Below are positions 11,801 to 21,222 of a stretch of 64,000 bases of DNA, one piece after another. Position numbers and translations under genes: made by a program. Each line of letters opens with the position of its first letter. The stretch's first letter is position 1. The notes beneath the pieces were generated by a model that saw only the letters and a program-made list of their open reading frames with translations, searched no databases and was not told where the DNA came from. The stretch is from Paenibacillus melissococcoides (GTDB lineage: Bacteria > Bacillota > Bacilli > Paenibacillales > Paenibacillaceae): positions 105,001-169,000 of the forward strand of contig CALYLO010000009.1 in NCBI GenBank assembly GCA_944800085.1. The letters run 5' to 3'.

Positions 11801-11859
11801 GAAGGTGCTTGAACCATTAACGAATAATTTTGAACTACTATCGATATAATTTCATCTTT

Positions 11860-11932
11860 CTGAACTCGTATAATTCCGGGAATATGGCCGGAAGTTTCTA
11901 CCCAAGGACCGTAAATCTTTGGACTACGAGAA
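11860..11932 (+). promoter_or_regulatory. Guanine-class purine riboswitch aptamer
   Basis: All purine-aptamer landmarks are present in order: P1 arm CTCGTA (11865-11870), ATAAT, loop phrase ATATGG, AGTTTCTACC, CCGTAAAT, and the closing GACTACGAG (P1 arm TACGAG 11925-11930). The nucleotide that sets specificity is C in GACTACG rather than U, which in this family means guanine/hypoxanthine and not adenine. It sits between the promoter and purE, so guanine should switch the purine operon off. Confidence 0.95.
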
Positions 11933-12050
11933 TGACGACCAGACGGATGCGCCGCAGGTCTGTTTGCTGCTGCCTGTCATCGGGAGGCGGAAGGACGGAC
12001 TTGGCTTTTTCGGCAGCCGTGGCTCCTCATTCTTGGGTTCGGAGATTGCG

Positions 12051-12080
12051 ATCAGGGGGTAGCCATCCGCTGATTTTTTT
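12051..12080 (+). terminator. Riboswitch-controlled terminator
   Basis: Stem ATCAGGGG / TCCGCTGAT (one mismatch) with seven T at 12074-12080, between the aptamer and purE. About 120 nt separate it from the aptamer, so the anti-terminator pairing partner is not obvious by eye. Confidence 0.75.
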
Positions 12081-12143
12081 ATGCTCATGACAGGGATTAT
12101 TCGGAAGCCGGGCAAAAAATAGGATGAAAGCAGGTGCACGACG

Positions 12144-12638
12144 ATGGACAAGGACAACGTGCGGGTAGGCGTCATTATGGGAAGCACGTCCGACTGGGAG
12201 ACGATGCGTCTCGCATGCGAGGTGCTGGAGGAATTCAATGTTCCGTTCGAGAGCAAGGTCGTATCGGCCCACCGGACGCCGGACGAGATGTTCCGCTATG
12301 CGGAGACGGCGGCGGAACGCGGGCTTCGCGTCATTATCGCGGGCGCGGGCGGGGCCGCCCATCTGCCGGGCATGGTCGCCGCGAAGACGGTGCTGCCGGT
12401 CATCGGCGTGCCGGTGCGGTCCTCGCAGTTGAACGGGATGGACTCGCTCCTGTCCATCGTGCAGATGCCGGCTGGCGTACCCGTGGCGACGGTGGCGATC
12501 GGACCGGCGGGCGCGACGAACGCCGGGCTCCTGGCCGTGCAGATGCTTGGCATGCACGATGAGAAGCTGCGCGCGCAGGTGGAAGCGCGCAGGGAAGCGG
12601 TGCGGCAGCAGGTGCAGGCCGCGGGGGACCTCGCATGA
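12144..12638 (+). CDS. purE: N5-carboxyaminoimidazole ribonucleotide mutase
   Basis: 164 residues. Class I PurE: moves the carboxyl group of N5-CAIR to give CAIR, in tandem with PurK. The substrate-binding N-terminus is clear (VGVIMGSTSDWETM), as is SAHRTPDEMFRY with the catalytic His and the GAGGAAHLPGM loop. The ATG at 12144 has AGGTG upstream. It is the first gene of the operon under the guanine riboswitch, and its stop overlaps the purK start by four bases. Confidence 0.97.
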   Translation: MDKDNVRVGVIMGSTSDWETMRLACEVLEEFNVPFESKVVSAHRTPDEMFRYAETAAERGLRVIIAGAGGAAHLPGMVAAKTVLPVIGVPVRSSQLNGMDSLLSIVQMPAGVPVATVAIGPAGATNAGLLAVQMLGMHDEKLRAQVEARREAVRQQVQAAGDLA

Positions 12639-13834
12639 GGGCCCCTGCGGACGGCCGCATGCGGCCGCAGGCGAAGGCGCCGGTGCTGGCGCCTGGCGCG
12701 ACGGTAGGCGTCCTCGGCGGCGGCCAGCTCGGCCGCATGCTGGCGCTGGACGGCGTCCGCCTCGGCTACCGCTTCGTCGCGCTTGACCCGGCGGCGGATG
12801 CGCCCTGCGCCGCGGTGGCCGATCTCATCTGCGCCGATTACGGCGATGAGGAGGGGCTGGCGGAGCTGGCGGCGCGCGCGGACGTCATCACGTACGAGTT
12901 CGAGAACGTGGACGCCGCCGCCGTCGAGCGGCTCGAGCGGGCCGCTCCGGTGCCGCAGGGCAGCCGCCTGCTTCGCCTGGCGCAGCACCGCCTGCGCGAG
13001 AAGGAAGCGCTGCAGGCCGGGGGCATTCCCGTCGCGCCGTTCGCGGCGGTCGCTTCGGCCGGCGAGGTGCGCCGCGCGCTGCAGGCGTTCGGCGGCTCCG
13101 GCGTGCTGAAGACGGCCACCGGCGGCTATGACGGCAAGGGCCAGCGCATGCTTCGCCAGGAGAGCGAAGCGGAGGCCGCCTATGCCGAGCTGTCGGCGCT
13201 GGCCCCGGAGCTGGTGCTCGAGGCGTTCGTGCCTTTCGAGCACGAGCTGTCCGTCATCGCCGCCCGCAGCCCGCGCGGCGAGATCGCCGTCTTCCCGGCG
13301 GCGGAGAATATTCACCGGGAGCATATCCTCCACCTGTCCATCGTCCCGGCGCGCATTCCGGCCGGCGTGCAGGCGGAAGCCGAGCAGTTGGCCCGCCGTA
13401 TCGCGGAGGCGCTCGACGTCGTCGGTCTGATCGCGGTCGAGATGTTCCTGACCGCGGATGGCCAATTGCTCGTGAACGAGCTCGCGCCGCGCCCGCATAA
13501 TTCCGGGCATTACACTATGGATGCATGCCGCACCTCCCAGTTCGAGCAGCATCTGCGGGCCATCTGCAACCTGCCGCTCGGACCGACCGAGCTCGTGTCG
13601 CCGATCGTCATGGCCAACCTGCTCGGCGAAGACGCGGCGGACATGGTACAATGGTTCCGTACGGACGACCCGGCTGCCGAGCGATTCGGCGTGACGCCGA
13701 AGCTGCATTGGTACGGGAAGTCGGAAGCGAAGCCGAAGCGGAAGATGGGGCATATCAATATCGTGGCCCCGGACACGGAAGCGGCCTTCGCCTGGATGAG
13801 AGAATCGAACATGTGGAGGAATACGAGACGATGA
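12635..13834 (+). CDS. purK: N5-carboxyaminoimidazole ribonucleotide synthase
   Basis: 399 residues, ATP-grasp enzyme that carboxylates AIR with bicarbonate and ATP. An extra basic leader of about 20 residues precedes GVLGGGQLGRMLAL, the dinucleotide-like start of domain A. ATP-grasp landmarks: KTATGGYDGKGQ (flexible loop), VLEAFVPFEHELSV, and the metal-binding NELAPRPHNSGHYTMDAC. Very GC-rich in its first half. The start overlaps the purE stop (ATGA) and the stop overlaps the purB start, so translation is probably coupled. Confidence 0.96.
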   Translation: MRAPADGRMRPQAKAPVLAPGATVGVLGGGQLGRMLALDGVRLGYRFVALDPAADAPCAAVADLICADYGDEEGLAELAARADVITYEFENVDAAAVERLERAAPVPQGSRLLRLAQHRLREKEALQAGGIPVAPFAAVASAGEVRRALQAFGGSGVLKTATGGYDGKGQRMLRQESEAEAAYAELSALAPELVLEAFVPFEHELSVIAARSPRGEIAVFPAAENIHREHILHLSIVPARIPAGVQAEAEQLARRIAEALDVVGLIAVEMFLTADGQLLVNELAPRPHNSGHYTMDACRTSQFEQHLRAICNLPLGPTELVSPIVMANLLGEDAADMVQWFRTDDPAAERFGVTPKLHWYGKSEAKPKRKMGHINIVAPDTEAAFAWMRESNMWRNTRR

Positions 13835-15132
13835 TTGAACGTTATTCGCGCCCGGAGATGCGGGCCATATGGACGGAAGAGAACAAATTCAAGGCTTGGC
13901 TCGAAGTGGAGCTGTGCGCCTGCGAGGCATGGGCCGAGCTGGGCGTCATTCCGAAGGAGGATGTCGAGGCGCTGCGCGCCAAGGCGGGCTTCGATATCGA
14001 GCGGATCTACGAGATTGAAGCGGAGACGCGCCACGACGTGATCGCCTTCACGCGTGCCGTATCGGAGACGCTCGGACCCGAGCGCAAATGGGTCCATTAC
14101 GGGCTCACCTCCACCGACGTCGTGGACACGGCTTTGGGCTACCTGATGAAGCAGGCCAACGAGATTTTGGAGCAGGATCTGCTCCGGTTCATTGATATAT
14201 TGAAGGACAAGGCTGTGGAATACAAGGATACCCCGATGATGGGCCGCACCCATGGCGTCCATGCGGAGCCGACGACGTTCGGCTTGAAGATGGCGCTCTG
14301 GTACGCGGAAATGCAGCGGAACCTGGAGCGGTTCCGCGATGCGGCGGACGGCGTGCAGTACGGGAAAATCTCCGGCGCGGTCGGCACCTATGCCAACATC
14401 GACCCGTTCGTGGAGAAGTTCGTCTGCGAGAAGCTTGGAACGAAGCCGGCGCCGATCTCGACCCAGACGCTGCAGCGCGACCGCCACGCGGAATATATGG
14501 CGACGCTGGCCTTGATCGCGACGTCGCTCGACAAGTTCGCGACCGAGATTCGCGCGCTGCAGAAGAGCGAGTTCCGCGAGGTGGAGGAAGCCTTCGCCAA
14601 AGGGCAGAAGGGATCGTCCGCGATGCCGCACAAGCGCAACCCGATCGGCTGCGAGAACATTTCCGGCCTGTCGCGCGTCCTCCGCGGCTATATGCTGTCG
14701 GCCTACGAGAATGTGCCGCTCTGGCATGAGCGCGACATCTCGCACAGCTCGGTCGAGCGCATCATTTTGCCGGACGGCACGATGCTGCTGAACTATATGC
14801 TGAACCGCTTCATGAACATCGTGAAGAACCTGACGGTATTCCCGGAAAATATGAAGCGCAACATGCAGCGCACGTATGGCGTGCCGTTCTCCGGCCGCGT
14901 CATGACGAAGCTCATCGACCGGGGCTGGAGCCGCGAGCAGGCCTACGACACGGTGCAGCCGCGCGCGATGCAGGCGTGGGAAGAGCAGCGCAGCTTCCGC
15001 GACATCATCGAGAGCACGCCGGAGATTACGGCGGTGCTGAGCGCGGAGGACATCGACGACGCCTTCAATCCGTCCTGGCACTTGAAGCATGTCGATACGA
15101 TTTTCCGCCAGCTTGGTTTGCTGGAAGGATAA
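13831..15132 (+). CDS. purB: Adenylosuccinate lyase
   Basis: 433 residues, fumarase/aspartase superfamily. It cleaves SAICAR to AICAR and adenylosuccinate to AMP. The signature loop SSAMPHKRNPIGCEN near residue 268 carries the catalytic Ser; TSTDVVDTA and MGRTHGVHAEPTT (general acid/base His) come earlier. The start ATG at 13831 overlaps the purK stop; the long open frame upstream is only a shadow of purK. A 235-bp gap with no gene separates it from purC, which has its own ribosome site. Confidence 0.97.
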   Translation: MIERYSRPEMRAIWTEENKFKAWLEVELCACEAWAELGVIPKEDVEALRAKAGFDIERIYEIEAETRHDVIAFTRAVSETLGPERKWVHYGLTSTDVVDTALGYLMKQANEILEQDLLRFIDILKDKAVEYKDTPMMGRTHGVHAEPTTFGLKMALWYAEMQRNLERFRDAADGVQYGKISGAVGTYANIDPFVEKFVCEKLGTKPAPISTQTLQRDRHAEYMATLALIATSLDKFATEIRALQKSEFREVEEAFAKGQKGSSAMPHKRNPIGCENISGLSRVLRGYMLSAYENVPLWHERDISHSSVERIILPDGTMLLNYMLNRFMNIVKNLTVFPENMKRNMQRTYGVPFSGRVMTKLIDRGWSREQAYDTVQPRAMQAWEEQRSFRDIIESTPEITAVLSAEDIDDAFNPSWHLKHVDTIFRQLGLLEG

Positions 15133-15367
15133 ATTCAACGTCAATCCAATTACATTCAAATATCATAAATTGCAAGTTCATGCTTGTTCGCCGTCCCCCT
15201 GTATACGGCGGATAAGCTGCTCGCGCAGGCCCCATCCCCAACGGGCCGAATGCGGCGGCCGGTTCCCTGCCCTCCTGTCTTCGGGATCCGTCCGCCGCAG
15301 CGGGAGCAATCAACGGGAGGGTAAGCAAGACCGCTTCAGCTTAGGAGAAACCGAGAGGAGCACAGGC

Positions 15368-16312
15368 ATGTCTACCAACTCTATCGTATCAACGCTGGCG
15401 GATGCGATTCCATTCCCGCTGCTTCACCGCGGCAAGGTGAGGGAGCTGTATGAATGGGACGCCGATACGCTCTTGATTGTCGTATCGGACCGCATTTCGG
15501 CCTTTGACTGCGTCCTGGAGCCGGCCGTGCCGGACAAAGGGACGGTGCTGAACCGGCTGAGCCGCTACTGGTTCGACCGAACGAAGCATATTATCGGCAA
15601 TCATGTCATTCCTTGTGACGAGGAATGCCTGCGGACCGCATTGTCCGCCCGGCTCGGCAACGAACCGGAACCTCATCAACGCATCTCATCTCTAGTATCC
15701 CTGTTATCTGAACGAATGACGCTCGCCAAGCGGGCGCAGCGCGTGGACTTCGAATGCGTCGTCCGCGGCTATGTCACCGGCGGAGGCTGGCGGCAGTATA
15801 CAGCGACCGGCGAAGTAAACGGCATCAAGCTGCCGGAAGGCCTGCGCATGAACGAGCGCTTGCCTGAACCGATATTTACGCCGGCGCGCAAGCATGATGA
15901 AGGCCATGACGAGGATGTCTCCTATGAAGTGATGGAGTCGCAGCTCGGGCCGGATCTGGCCGGGCGGCTGCGGGACGCGAGTCTCCGGCTGTACCGGTTC
16001 GCGGCGGAGGACTGCGCGGGCAAAGGGCTTCTCCTCGCCGACTGCAAATTCGAATTCGGCCTGATTGACGGCGAGCTGGTGCTTATCGACGAATTGTTCA
16101 CGCCGGACAGCTCCCGCTTCTGGGACGTCGGCAGCTATGCGCTCGATACGGATATCGACAGTCTCGACAAGGAGCCGGTCCGGCGTTATCTGGCCGCTTC
16201 CGGCTGGGATCGGAGCAGCGCGCCCCCGCCGCTGCCAGCGGAGGTCGTCGAGGCTACGCGAGGACGTTATATCGCTTTATTTGAACGAATAACCGCACAG
16301 AGATGGGCGTAA
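15368..16312 (+). CDS. purC: Phosphoribosylaminoimidazole-succinocarboxamide synthase
   Basis: 314 residues. Joins CAIR and aspartate using ATP to form SAICAR. Landmarks: HRGKVRELYEW at the N-terminus, SDRISAFDC, the central region VVRGYVTGGGWRQY, and the signature LIDELFTPDSSRFW near residue 240. It is about 70 residues longer than the Bacillus subtilis enzyme and resembles the longer class found in many other bacteria and in yeast. GAGGAGC lies upstream of the ATG at 15368; the open frame before it is non-coding gap. Confidence 0.96.
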   Translation: MSTNSIVSTLADAIPFPLLHRGKVRELYEWDADTLLIVVSDRISAFDCVLEPAVPDKGTVLNRLSRYWFDRTKHIIGNHVIPCDEECLRTALSARLGNEPEPHQRISSLVSLLSERMTLAKRAQRVDFECVVRGYVTGGGWRQYTATGEVNGIKLPEGLRMNERLPEPIFTPARKHDEGHDEDVSYEVMESQLGPDLAGRLRDASLRLYRFAAEDCAGKGLLLADCKFEFGLIDGELVLIDELFTPDSSRFWDVGSYALDTDIDSLDKEPVRRYLAASGWDRSSAPPPLPAEVVEATRGRYIALFERITAQRWA

Positions 16313-16327
16313 CGGGAGGAATTCACA

Positions 16328-16570
16328 GTGAAGGTAAAAGTGATTGTAACGACAAAGGCGAACGTGCTTGACCCTCAAGGCGCCGCGGTGGAGCGGGCGA
16401 TGCATTCGATGGGGTATGAAGGCGTGGAGCATATGCGCATCGGCAAGTATATGGAATTCGAGCTGGCGGCGGCCAATGAGGCCGAAGCGAAGGAACAGGT
16501 CGAGCGGATGTGCAAGGTGCTGCTATCCAATCCGGTCGTGGAAGATTACCGATACGAATTGGAGGCGTAG
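16328..16570 (+). CDS. purS: FGAM synthase subunit PurS
   Basis: 80 residues, GTG start with GGAGGAATT upstream. PurS is the small dimeric subunit that, with PurQ and PurL, forms formylglycinamidine ribonucleotide synthase in Gram-positive bacteria. The typical opening KVKVIVTTKANVLDPQGAAV and the closing LLSNPVVEDYRYEL are present. It lies 15 bp after purC and directly before purQ. Confidence 0.95.
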   Translation: MKVKVIVTTKANVLDPQGAAVERAMHSMGYEGVEHMRIGKYMEFELAAANEAEAKEQVERMCKVLLSNPVVEDYRYELEA

Positions 16571-16574
16571 AGCG

Positions 16575-17258
16575 ATGAAGGTGGCTGTGCTTGTTTTTCC
16601 GGGATCGAACTGTGATATGGATTGCGTGCATGCGGTCCAGGATACGATGGGAATCGAGGCGGACCGCGTCTGGCATACGGCGACCGATCTGGCCGGTTAC
16701 GATTTGATCATCGTGCCGGGCGGCTTCTCCTACGGCGATTATTTGCGCTGCGGCGCCATCGCCCGCTTCGCGCCGGTGATGAAGGCGGTCGAGCAGGCCG
16801 CGCGGGAGGGCGTCTATGTGCTCGGCATTTGCAACGGCTTCCAGATTCTGACGGAGGCGGGGCTGCTGCCGGGCACGCTGCGGCGCAATGTCGGCCTCCA
16901 GTTCCGCTGCCATGCGGCTCCGGTTCGGGTCGCCCGCCGCGATACGCCGTTCACGGCGGAATACGGCGAGGGCGAAGTGGTCAACATCCCGATTGCTCAT
17001 GGGGAAGGCAATTACTACTGTGACGAAGAGACCTTGCGCCGCTTGAAGGAGCGGGGGCAGATCGTGTTCACTTACGAAGATAATCCGAACGGCTCGGTCG
17101 CGGATATTGCGGGCATCTGCAATGAAGCGGGCAATGTGCTCGGCATGATGCCCCATCCGGAGCGGGCGGTCAGCGCCTGGCTCGGGTCCGAGGACGGCAG
17201 CCGGATGTTCACGTCGATTTTGAACGCTTGGAGGGAGAAGCATGCAGTCAACGCGTAA
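16575..17258 (+). CDS. purQ: FGAM synthase glutaminase subunit PurQ
   Basis: 227 residues, class I glutamine amidotransferase that feeds ammonia to PurL. Nucleophile Cys in VLGICNGFQILTE; the catalytic His and Glu are in MMPHPERAV near residue 205. The N-terminus VAVLVFPGSNCDMD is characteristic. The start at 16575 lies 4 bp after the purS stop; its 3' end overlaps purL by 17 bp. Confidence 0.96.
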   Translation: MKVAVLVFPGSNCDMDCVHAVQDTMGIEADRVWHTATDLAGYDLIIVPGGFSYGDYLRCGAIARFAPVMKAVEQAAREGVYVLGICNGFQILTEAGLLPGTLRRNVGLQFRCHAAPVRVARRDTPFTAEYGEGEVVNIPIAHGEGNYYCDEETLRRLKERGQIVFTYEDNPNGSVADIAGICNEAGNVLGMMPHPERAVSAWLGSEDGSRMFTSILNAWREKHAVNA

Positions 17259-19572
17259 CAATACGACCGCCGTCTCGGCGGAACGGGCAGAACAGGAAGC
17301 GCGCCGCAAGCGGCAGTCGATGGAGATGGCCCGCGACAATATGCGGCGGGAGCCGTCTCCGGATCAGATTGCGGCCGAGCGGCTGTATGCGGGCATGGGC
17401 GTCACGGATGACGAGTATGCGCTTATCTGCGGCCTGCTCGGGCGCCGTCCGAATTACACGGAGATCGGCGTGTTCAGCGTGATGTGGTCGGAGCACTGCG
17501 CGTACAAAAATTCGAAGCCGCTTCTGAAGCGGTTCCCGACGACGGGCGAGCGGGTGCTCGTCGGCCCGGGCGAAGGCGCGGGCATCGTCGATATCGGCGA
17601 CGGCCAGGCGGTCGTGTTCAAAATCGAAAGCCACAACCATCCGTCCGCCATTGAGCCCTACCAAGGCGCGGCGACGGGCGTGGGCGGAATTATCCGCGAC
17701 ATTTTCTCGATGGGTGCCCGGCCGGTGGCCTTGCTCAATTCGCTGCGCTTCGGCAGCTTGAAGGAGGAGCGGGTTAAATATTTGTTCGAGCATGTCGTCG
17801 CGGGCATCGCCGGATACGGCAACTGCATCGGCATCCCGACGGTCGGCGGCGAGGTCGTGTTCGACGACAGCTATGCCGGCAATCCGCTCGTCAATGCGAT
17901 GTGCGTCGGCTTGATCAATCATGAGGATATTCAGAAGGGCGTCGCCAGCGGCGTCGGCAATCCGGTCTATTATGTCGGTCCGCCGACGGGGCGCGACGGG
18001 ATTCATGGCGCGACGTTCGCTTCGGAGGAGCTGACGGCCGAGTCGGAAGCGAAGCGCCCGGCGGTCCAGGTCGGCGATCCGTTCATGGAAAAGCTGGTGA
18101 TGGAATGCTGTCTGGAGCTGATTCAGTCCGGCATCGTGATCGGGATTCAGGATATGGGCGCGGCGGGACTGACCTGCTCGAGCGCCGAGATGGCGAGCAA
18201 GGCGGGCAACGGGCTGGAGCTGGTGCTCGATGAGGTGCCGCAGCGGGAGACGGGCATGACTCCGTACGAGATGATGCTGTCCGAATCGCAGGAGCGGATG
18301 CTGTTTGTCATAGAGGAGCACAACGAGCCGATCGCGATGGAAATATTCGGGCGTTGGGGCGTTATCTGCCGCAAGGTCGGGCGCGTGACGGACGACGGCC
18401 GCCTGCGCCTGCTGTTCGACGGCGAAGTGGTCGCCGATATGCCGGTCCGGGGTCTCGTCGATGAATGCCCGTTCTATCACAAGCCGTCGCGGGAGCCGGC
18501 GAGCTATGCGGCCAACCAGGCGCTTGATACGGCCGGATATCCGGAGGTGACGGACGTCAATGCGGCGCTGCTGCAAGTGCTGGCCTCTCCGTCGGTCGCC
18601 AGCAAGGAATGGGTGTACCGCCAATATGACAGCATGGTGCGGGCCAGCACGGCGGTGACGCCGGGCTCGGACGCGGCGGTCGTGCTCGTGCGCGGAACGC
18701 GCAAGGCGCTCGCGATGACGACGGACTGCAACGGCCGTTACGTCATGCTCGATCCGCTCATGGGCGGGCGCATCGCGGTGTGCGAGGCGGCGCGCAATAT
18801 CGTATGCTCGGGCGCCGAGCCGCTCGCCATTACCGATAACCTGAACTTCGGCAATCCGGAGAAGCCGGAGAACTTCTGGCAGATGGAGCAGGCGGTCGAC
18901 GGCATGGCGGAAGCGTGCCGCGTGCTGAATACGCCGGTCATCGGCGGCAATGTCAGCCTTTATAACGAAAATGCGCATGGCTCGATCTACCCGACGCCGG
19001 TCGTCGGCATGGTCGGACTCGTGCATGACGCGGATCATATTACGACGCAAGGCTTCAAGCGCGAAGGCGATGCCGTGCTGCTGCTCGGCCGGACGAAGGC
19101 GGAGCTGGGCGGAAGCGAGTTCCAAGCGGTCGTCCATGGCGTGGCGGAAGGCCGTCCGCCGGAGGTCGATCTCGATACCGAGCTGCGCCTGCAGCGGACG
19201 GTGCTGGCGCTCATTCAGGACGGCCTCGTGCAATCGGCGCATGATGTATCGGATGGCGGGCTGGCTGCGGCGTTCGCGGAATGCTGCATCAGCGGCGGCA
19301 TCGGCGCGATCCTGGAACTGGCCGCGGCCGGTCTGCGGGCCGACATCGCGCTGTTCAGCGAGAGCCAATCGCGGATTCTGCTCTCGGTCCAGCCGGAGCG
19401 GGCCGAAAAGGTGAGGGCGCGCTGCGCGGCAGCGGGGATCCCGGTCGAAGGGCTGGGCCGGGTCGGCGGCGGGCAGATCGCCATTCGGGTGAACGGCAGT
19501 CCGGCTATCGATCTCCCGGTCCGGGAAGCGGAGCGGGTATGGAAGGATGCGATCCCATGTCTTATGCGATAA
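17242..19572 (+). CDS. purL: FGAM synthase large subunit PurL
   Basis: 776 residues, the small-type PurL that works with PurS and PurQ. It converts FGAR to FGAM with ATP and glutamine-derived ammonia. An N-terminal extension of about 35 residues (Arg/Glu-rich) precedes the conserved region. Landmarks: MWSEHCAYKNSKPLL, FKIESHNHPSAIEPY and GDPFMEKL in the first half, SDAAVV, PVIGGNVSLYNE and SAHDVSDGGLAAA in the second, as expected for two AIR-synthase-like halves. The start lies inside purQ; purF begins inside its last codons. Confidence 0.96.
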   Translation: MQSTRNNTTAVSAERAEQEARRKRQSMEMARDNMRREPSPDQIAAERLYAGMGVTDDEYALICGLLGRRPNYTEIGVFSVMWSEHCAYKNSKPLLKRFPTTGERVLVGPGEGAGIVDIGDGQAVVFKIESHNHPSAIEPYQGAATGVGGIIRDIFSMGARPVALLNSLRFGSLKEERVKYLFEHVVAGIAGYGNCIGIPTVGGEVVFDDSYAGNPLVNAMCVGLINHEDIQKGVASGVGNPVYYVGPPTGRDGIHGATFASEELTAESEAKRPAVQVGDPFMEKLVMECCLELIQSGIVIGIQDMGAAGLTCSSAEMASKAGNGLELVLDEVPQRETGMTPYEMMLSESQERMLFVIEEHNEPIAMEIFGRWGVICRKVGRVTDDGRLRLLFDGEVVADMPVRGLVDECPFYHKPSREPASYAANQALDTAGYPEVTDVNAALLQVLASPSVASKEWVYRQYDSMVRASTAVTPGSDAAVVLVRGTRKALAMTTDCNGRYVMLDPLMGGRIAVCEAARNIVCSGAEPLAITDNLNFGNPEKPENFWQMEQAVDGMAEACRVLNTPVIGGNVSLYNENAHGSIYPTPVVGMVGLVHDADHITTQGFKREGDAVLLLGRTKAELGGSEFQAVVHGVAEGRPPEVDLDTELRLQRTVLALIQDGLVQSAHDVSDGGLAAAFAECCISGGIGAILELAAAGLRADIALFSESQSRILLSVQPERAEKVRARCAAAGIPVEGLGRVGGGQIAIRVNGSPAIDLPVREAERVWKDAIPCLMR

Positions 19573-21035
19573 GCGGGGCTTATTATAACGAGGGCAGCGG
19601 CCGGGATGGCCCGTTCGACAGGTTGAAAGAGGAATGCGGCATTTTCGGCGTATTCGGCTACAAGGACGCGTCGACCCTTACGTACTACGGGCTGCACACG
19701 CTGCAGCACCGGGGAGAGGAGAGTGCGGGCATCTGCGTCTCCGGCGGCGACTCGTTCCGCTATCACCGCGGGATGGGGCTGGTGAAGGAAGTGTTCGACG
19801 CCGAGCGGCTCGCGGAGCTGGAAGGCGATCGGGCGATCGGCCATGTCCGCTACTCGACGTCCGGTGACAGCCGGCTGGCGAACGCGCAGCCGCTCGTGTT
19901 CAAGACGCGGGACGGCGAGCTGGCGGTCGCGACGAACGGCAATATCGTCAACGCGCCGCAGATCCGCCACGGGCTGGAGCAGAAGGGCTCGATCTTCCAG
20001 ACGACAAGCGATACCGAGGTCATCGCGCATCTGATCGCCCGCTCGGAGCATGACTTCGTGCAGGCCGCGAAGGAAGCGCTGAAGGAACTGGTCGGAGGCT
20101 TCGCCTTCCTGCTGATGACGAATGACCGGCTGCTGGCGGCATCCGATCCGCACGGGCTGCGTCCGATTGTGATGGGCCGCCTGGGCGCCGCTTATGTATT
20201 CGCCTCCGAGACATGCGCACTGGAGGCGGTCGGAGCGGAGCTGGTCCGCTCTCTGGAGCCGGGCGAGCTGGTCGTCGTCGATGCGTGGGGCCACCGCTCG
20301 GAACGGTTTGCGCCGGGGGCGAAGCGCTCGCTATGCGCGATGGAATTCATCTATTTCTCGCGTCCGGACAGCCAACTGCATGAGGTGAACTTGCATACCG
20401 CCCGCAAGCATATGGGGATGCGGCTGGCGGAGGAGGCGTTCGTCGAGGCGGATATCGTGACGGGCGTGCCCGATTCCAGCATATCGGCGGCGATCGGCTA
20501 CGCGGAGAAGACGGGGATTCCGTATGAAATGGGACTTATCAAAAGCAAATATACCGGGAGAACGTTCATTCAACCGAGCCAGGAGCTGCGCGAGCAGGGC
20601 GTCAAAATGAAGCTGAGCGCCGTGCGGAGCGTCGTCGAAGGCCAGCGGGTCGTCCTCATTGACGACTCGATCGTGCGCGGCACGACGTCGCGCCGCATCG
20701 TCAACATGCTGCGCGAAGCCGGGGCGCGGGAGGTGCATCTGCGCATCGCCTCGCCGCCGTTCCGCCATCCTTGCTTCTATGGCATCGACACGCCGAAGAG
20801 CGAGGATCTGCTCGCTCATCTTCAAACGGAAGAGGAGATGCGGAAGCTGATCGGTGCCGATTCGCTCGCCTTCCTGTCGAAGGAAGGGATGATTGAGGCG
20901 ATTGGCGGCAGCTATGCGAATAAGCCGGGCGGCGGCTTGTGCCTGGCCTGCTTCGATGATGATTATCCGACGGAGCTGTTCGGCGCGCGCGCCACGGCGG
21001 CGGCAGGATCGGAGGCGGCATCGGTCCGGCGGTAA
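19557..21035 (+). CDS. purF: Amidophosphoribosyltransferase
   Basis: 492 residues. First committed step: PRPP plus glutamine to phosphoribosylamine. A propeptide of 26 residues ends just before CGIFGVFGY, so Cys27 should become the N-terminal nucleophile after cleavage; this is longer than the Bacillus subtilis propeptide. The PRPP loop VVLIDDSIVRGTTSRRIV is intact, and Cys residues near the C-terminus (HPCFYGIDT, CLACF) fit the Fe-S-containing Gram-positive type. The start overlaps purL by 16 bp; the open frame upstream is a purL shadow. Confidence 0.96.
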   Translation: MSYAISGAYYNEGSGRDGPFDRLKEECGIFGVFGYKDASTLTYYGLHTLQHRGEESAGICVSGGDSFRYHRGMGLVKEVFDAERLAELEGDRAIGHVRYSTSGDSRLANAQPLVFKTRDGELAVATNGNIVNAPQIRHGLEQKGSIFQTTSDTEVIAHLIARSEHDFVQAAKEALKELVGGFAFLLMTNDRLLAASDPHGLRPIVMGRLGAAYVFASETCALEAVGAELVRSLEPGELVVVDAWGHRSERFAPGAKRSLCAMEFIYFSRPDSQLHEVNLHTARKHMGMRLAEEAFVEADIVTGVPDSSISAAIGYAEKTGIPYEMGLIKSKYTGRTFIQPSQELREQGVKMKLSAVRSVVEGQRVVLIDDSIVRGTTSRRIVNMLREAGAREVHLRIASPPFRHPCFYGIDTPKSEDLLAHLQTEEEMRKLIGADSLAFLSKEGMIEAIGGSYANKPGGGLCLACFDDDYPTELFGARATAAAGSEAASVRR

Positions 21036-21222
21036 GGCCTTGTGGCCCAAGCGGCTCAGCAAGCGGCTCATTATGCGACTAATAGAGGAATCTACAGAGA
21101 CATCAACACCAAGGAAAAAAAAGGACGAAGTGCCGGCAGACAGAGGATTGGCCTGCGGAAATTGCAGGAGGAAGGCGTCCCGCCTGGAGCGGGGCGAACC
21201 GGAGAGGGGAGACGCATACGTT

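Noticed and set aside
13510..15159. Long minus-strand ORF opposite purB, and similar ones opposite purK, purL and purH
   Set aside because: GC-rich genes give long antisense frames; the plus-strand frames carry the enzyme signatures.
15133..15367. Possible leader element between purB and purC
   Set aside because: Inspected for riboswitch or T-box landmarks; none found, and no terminator hairpin is visible.
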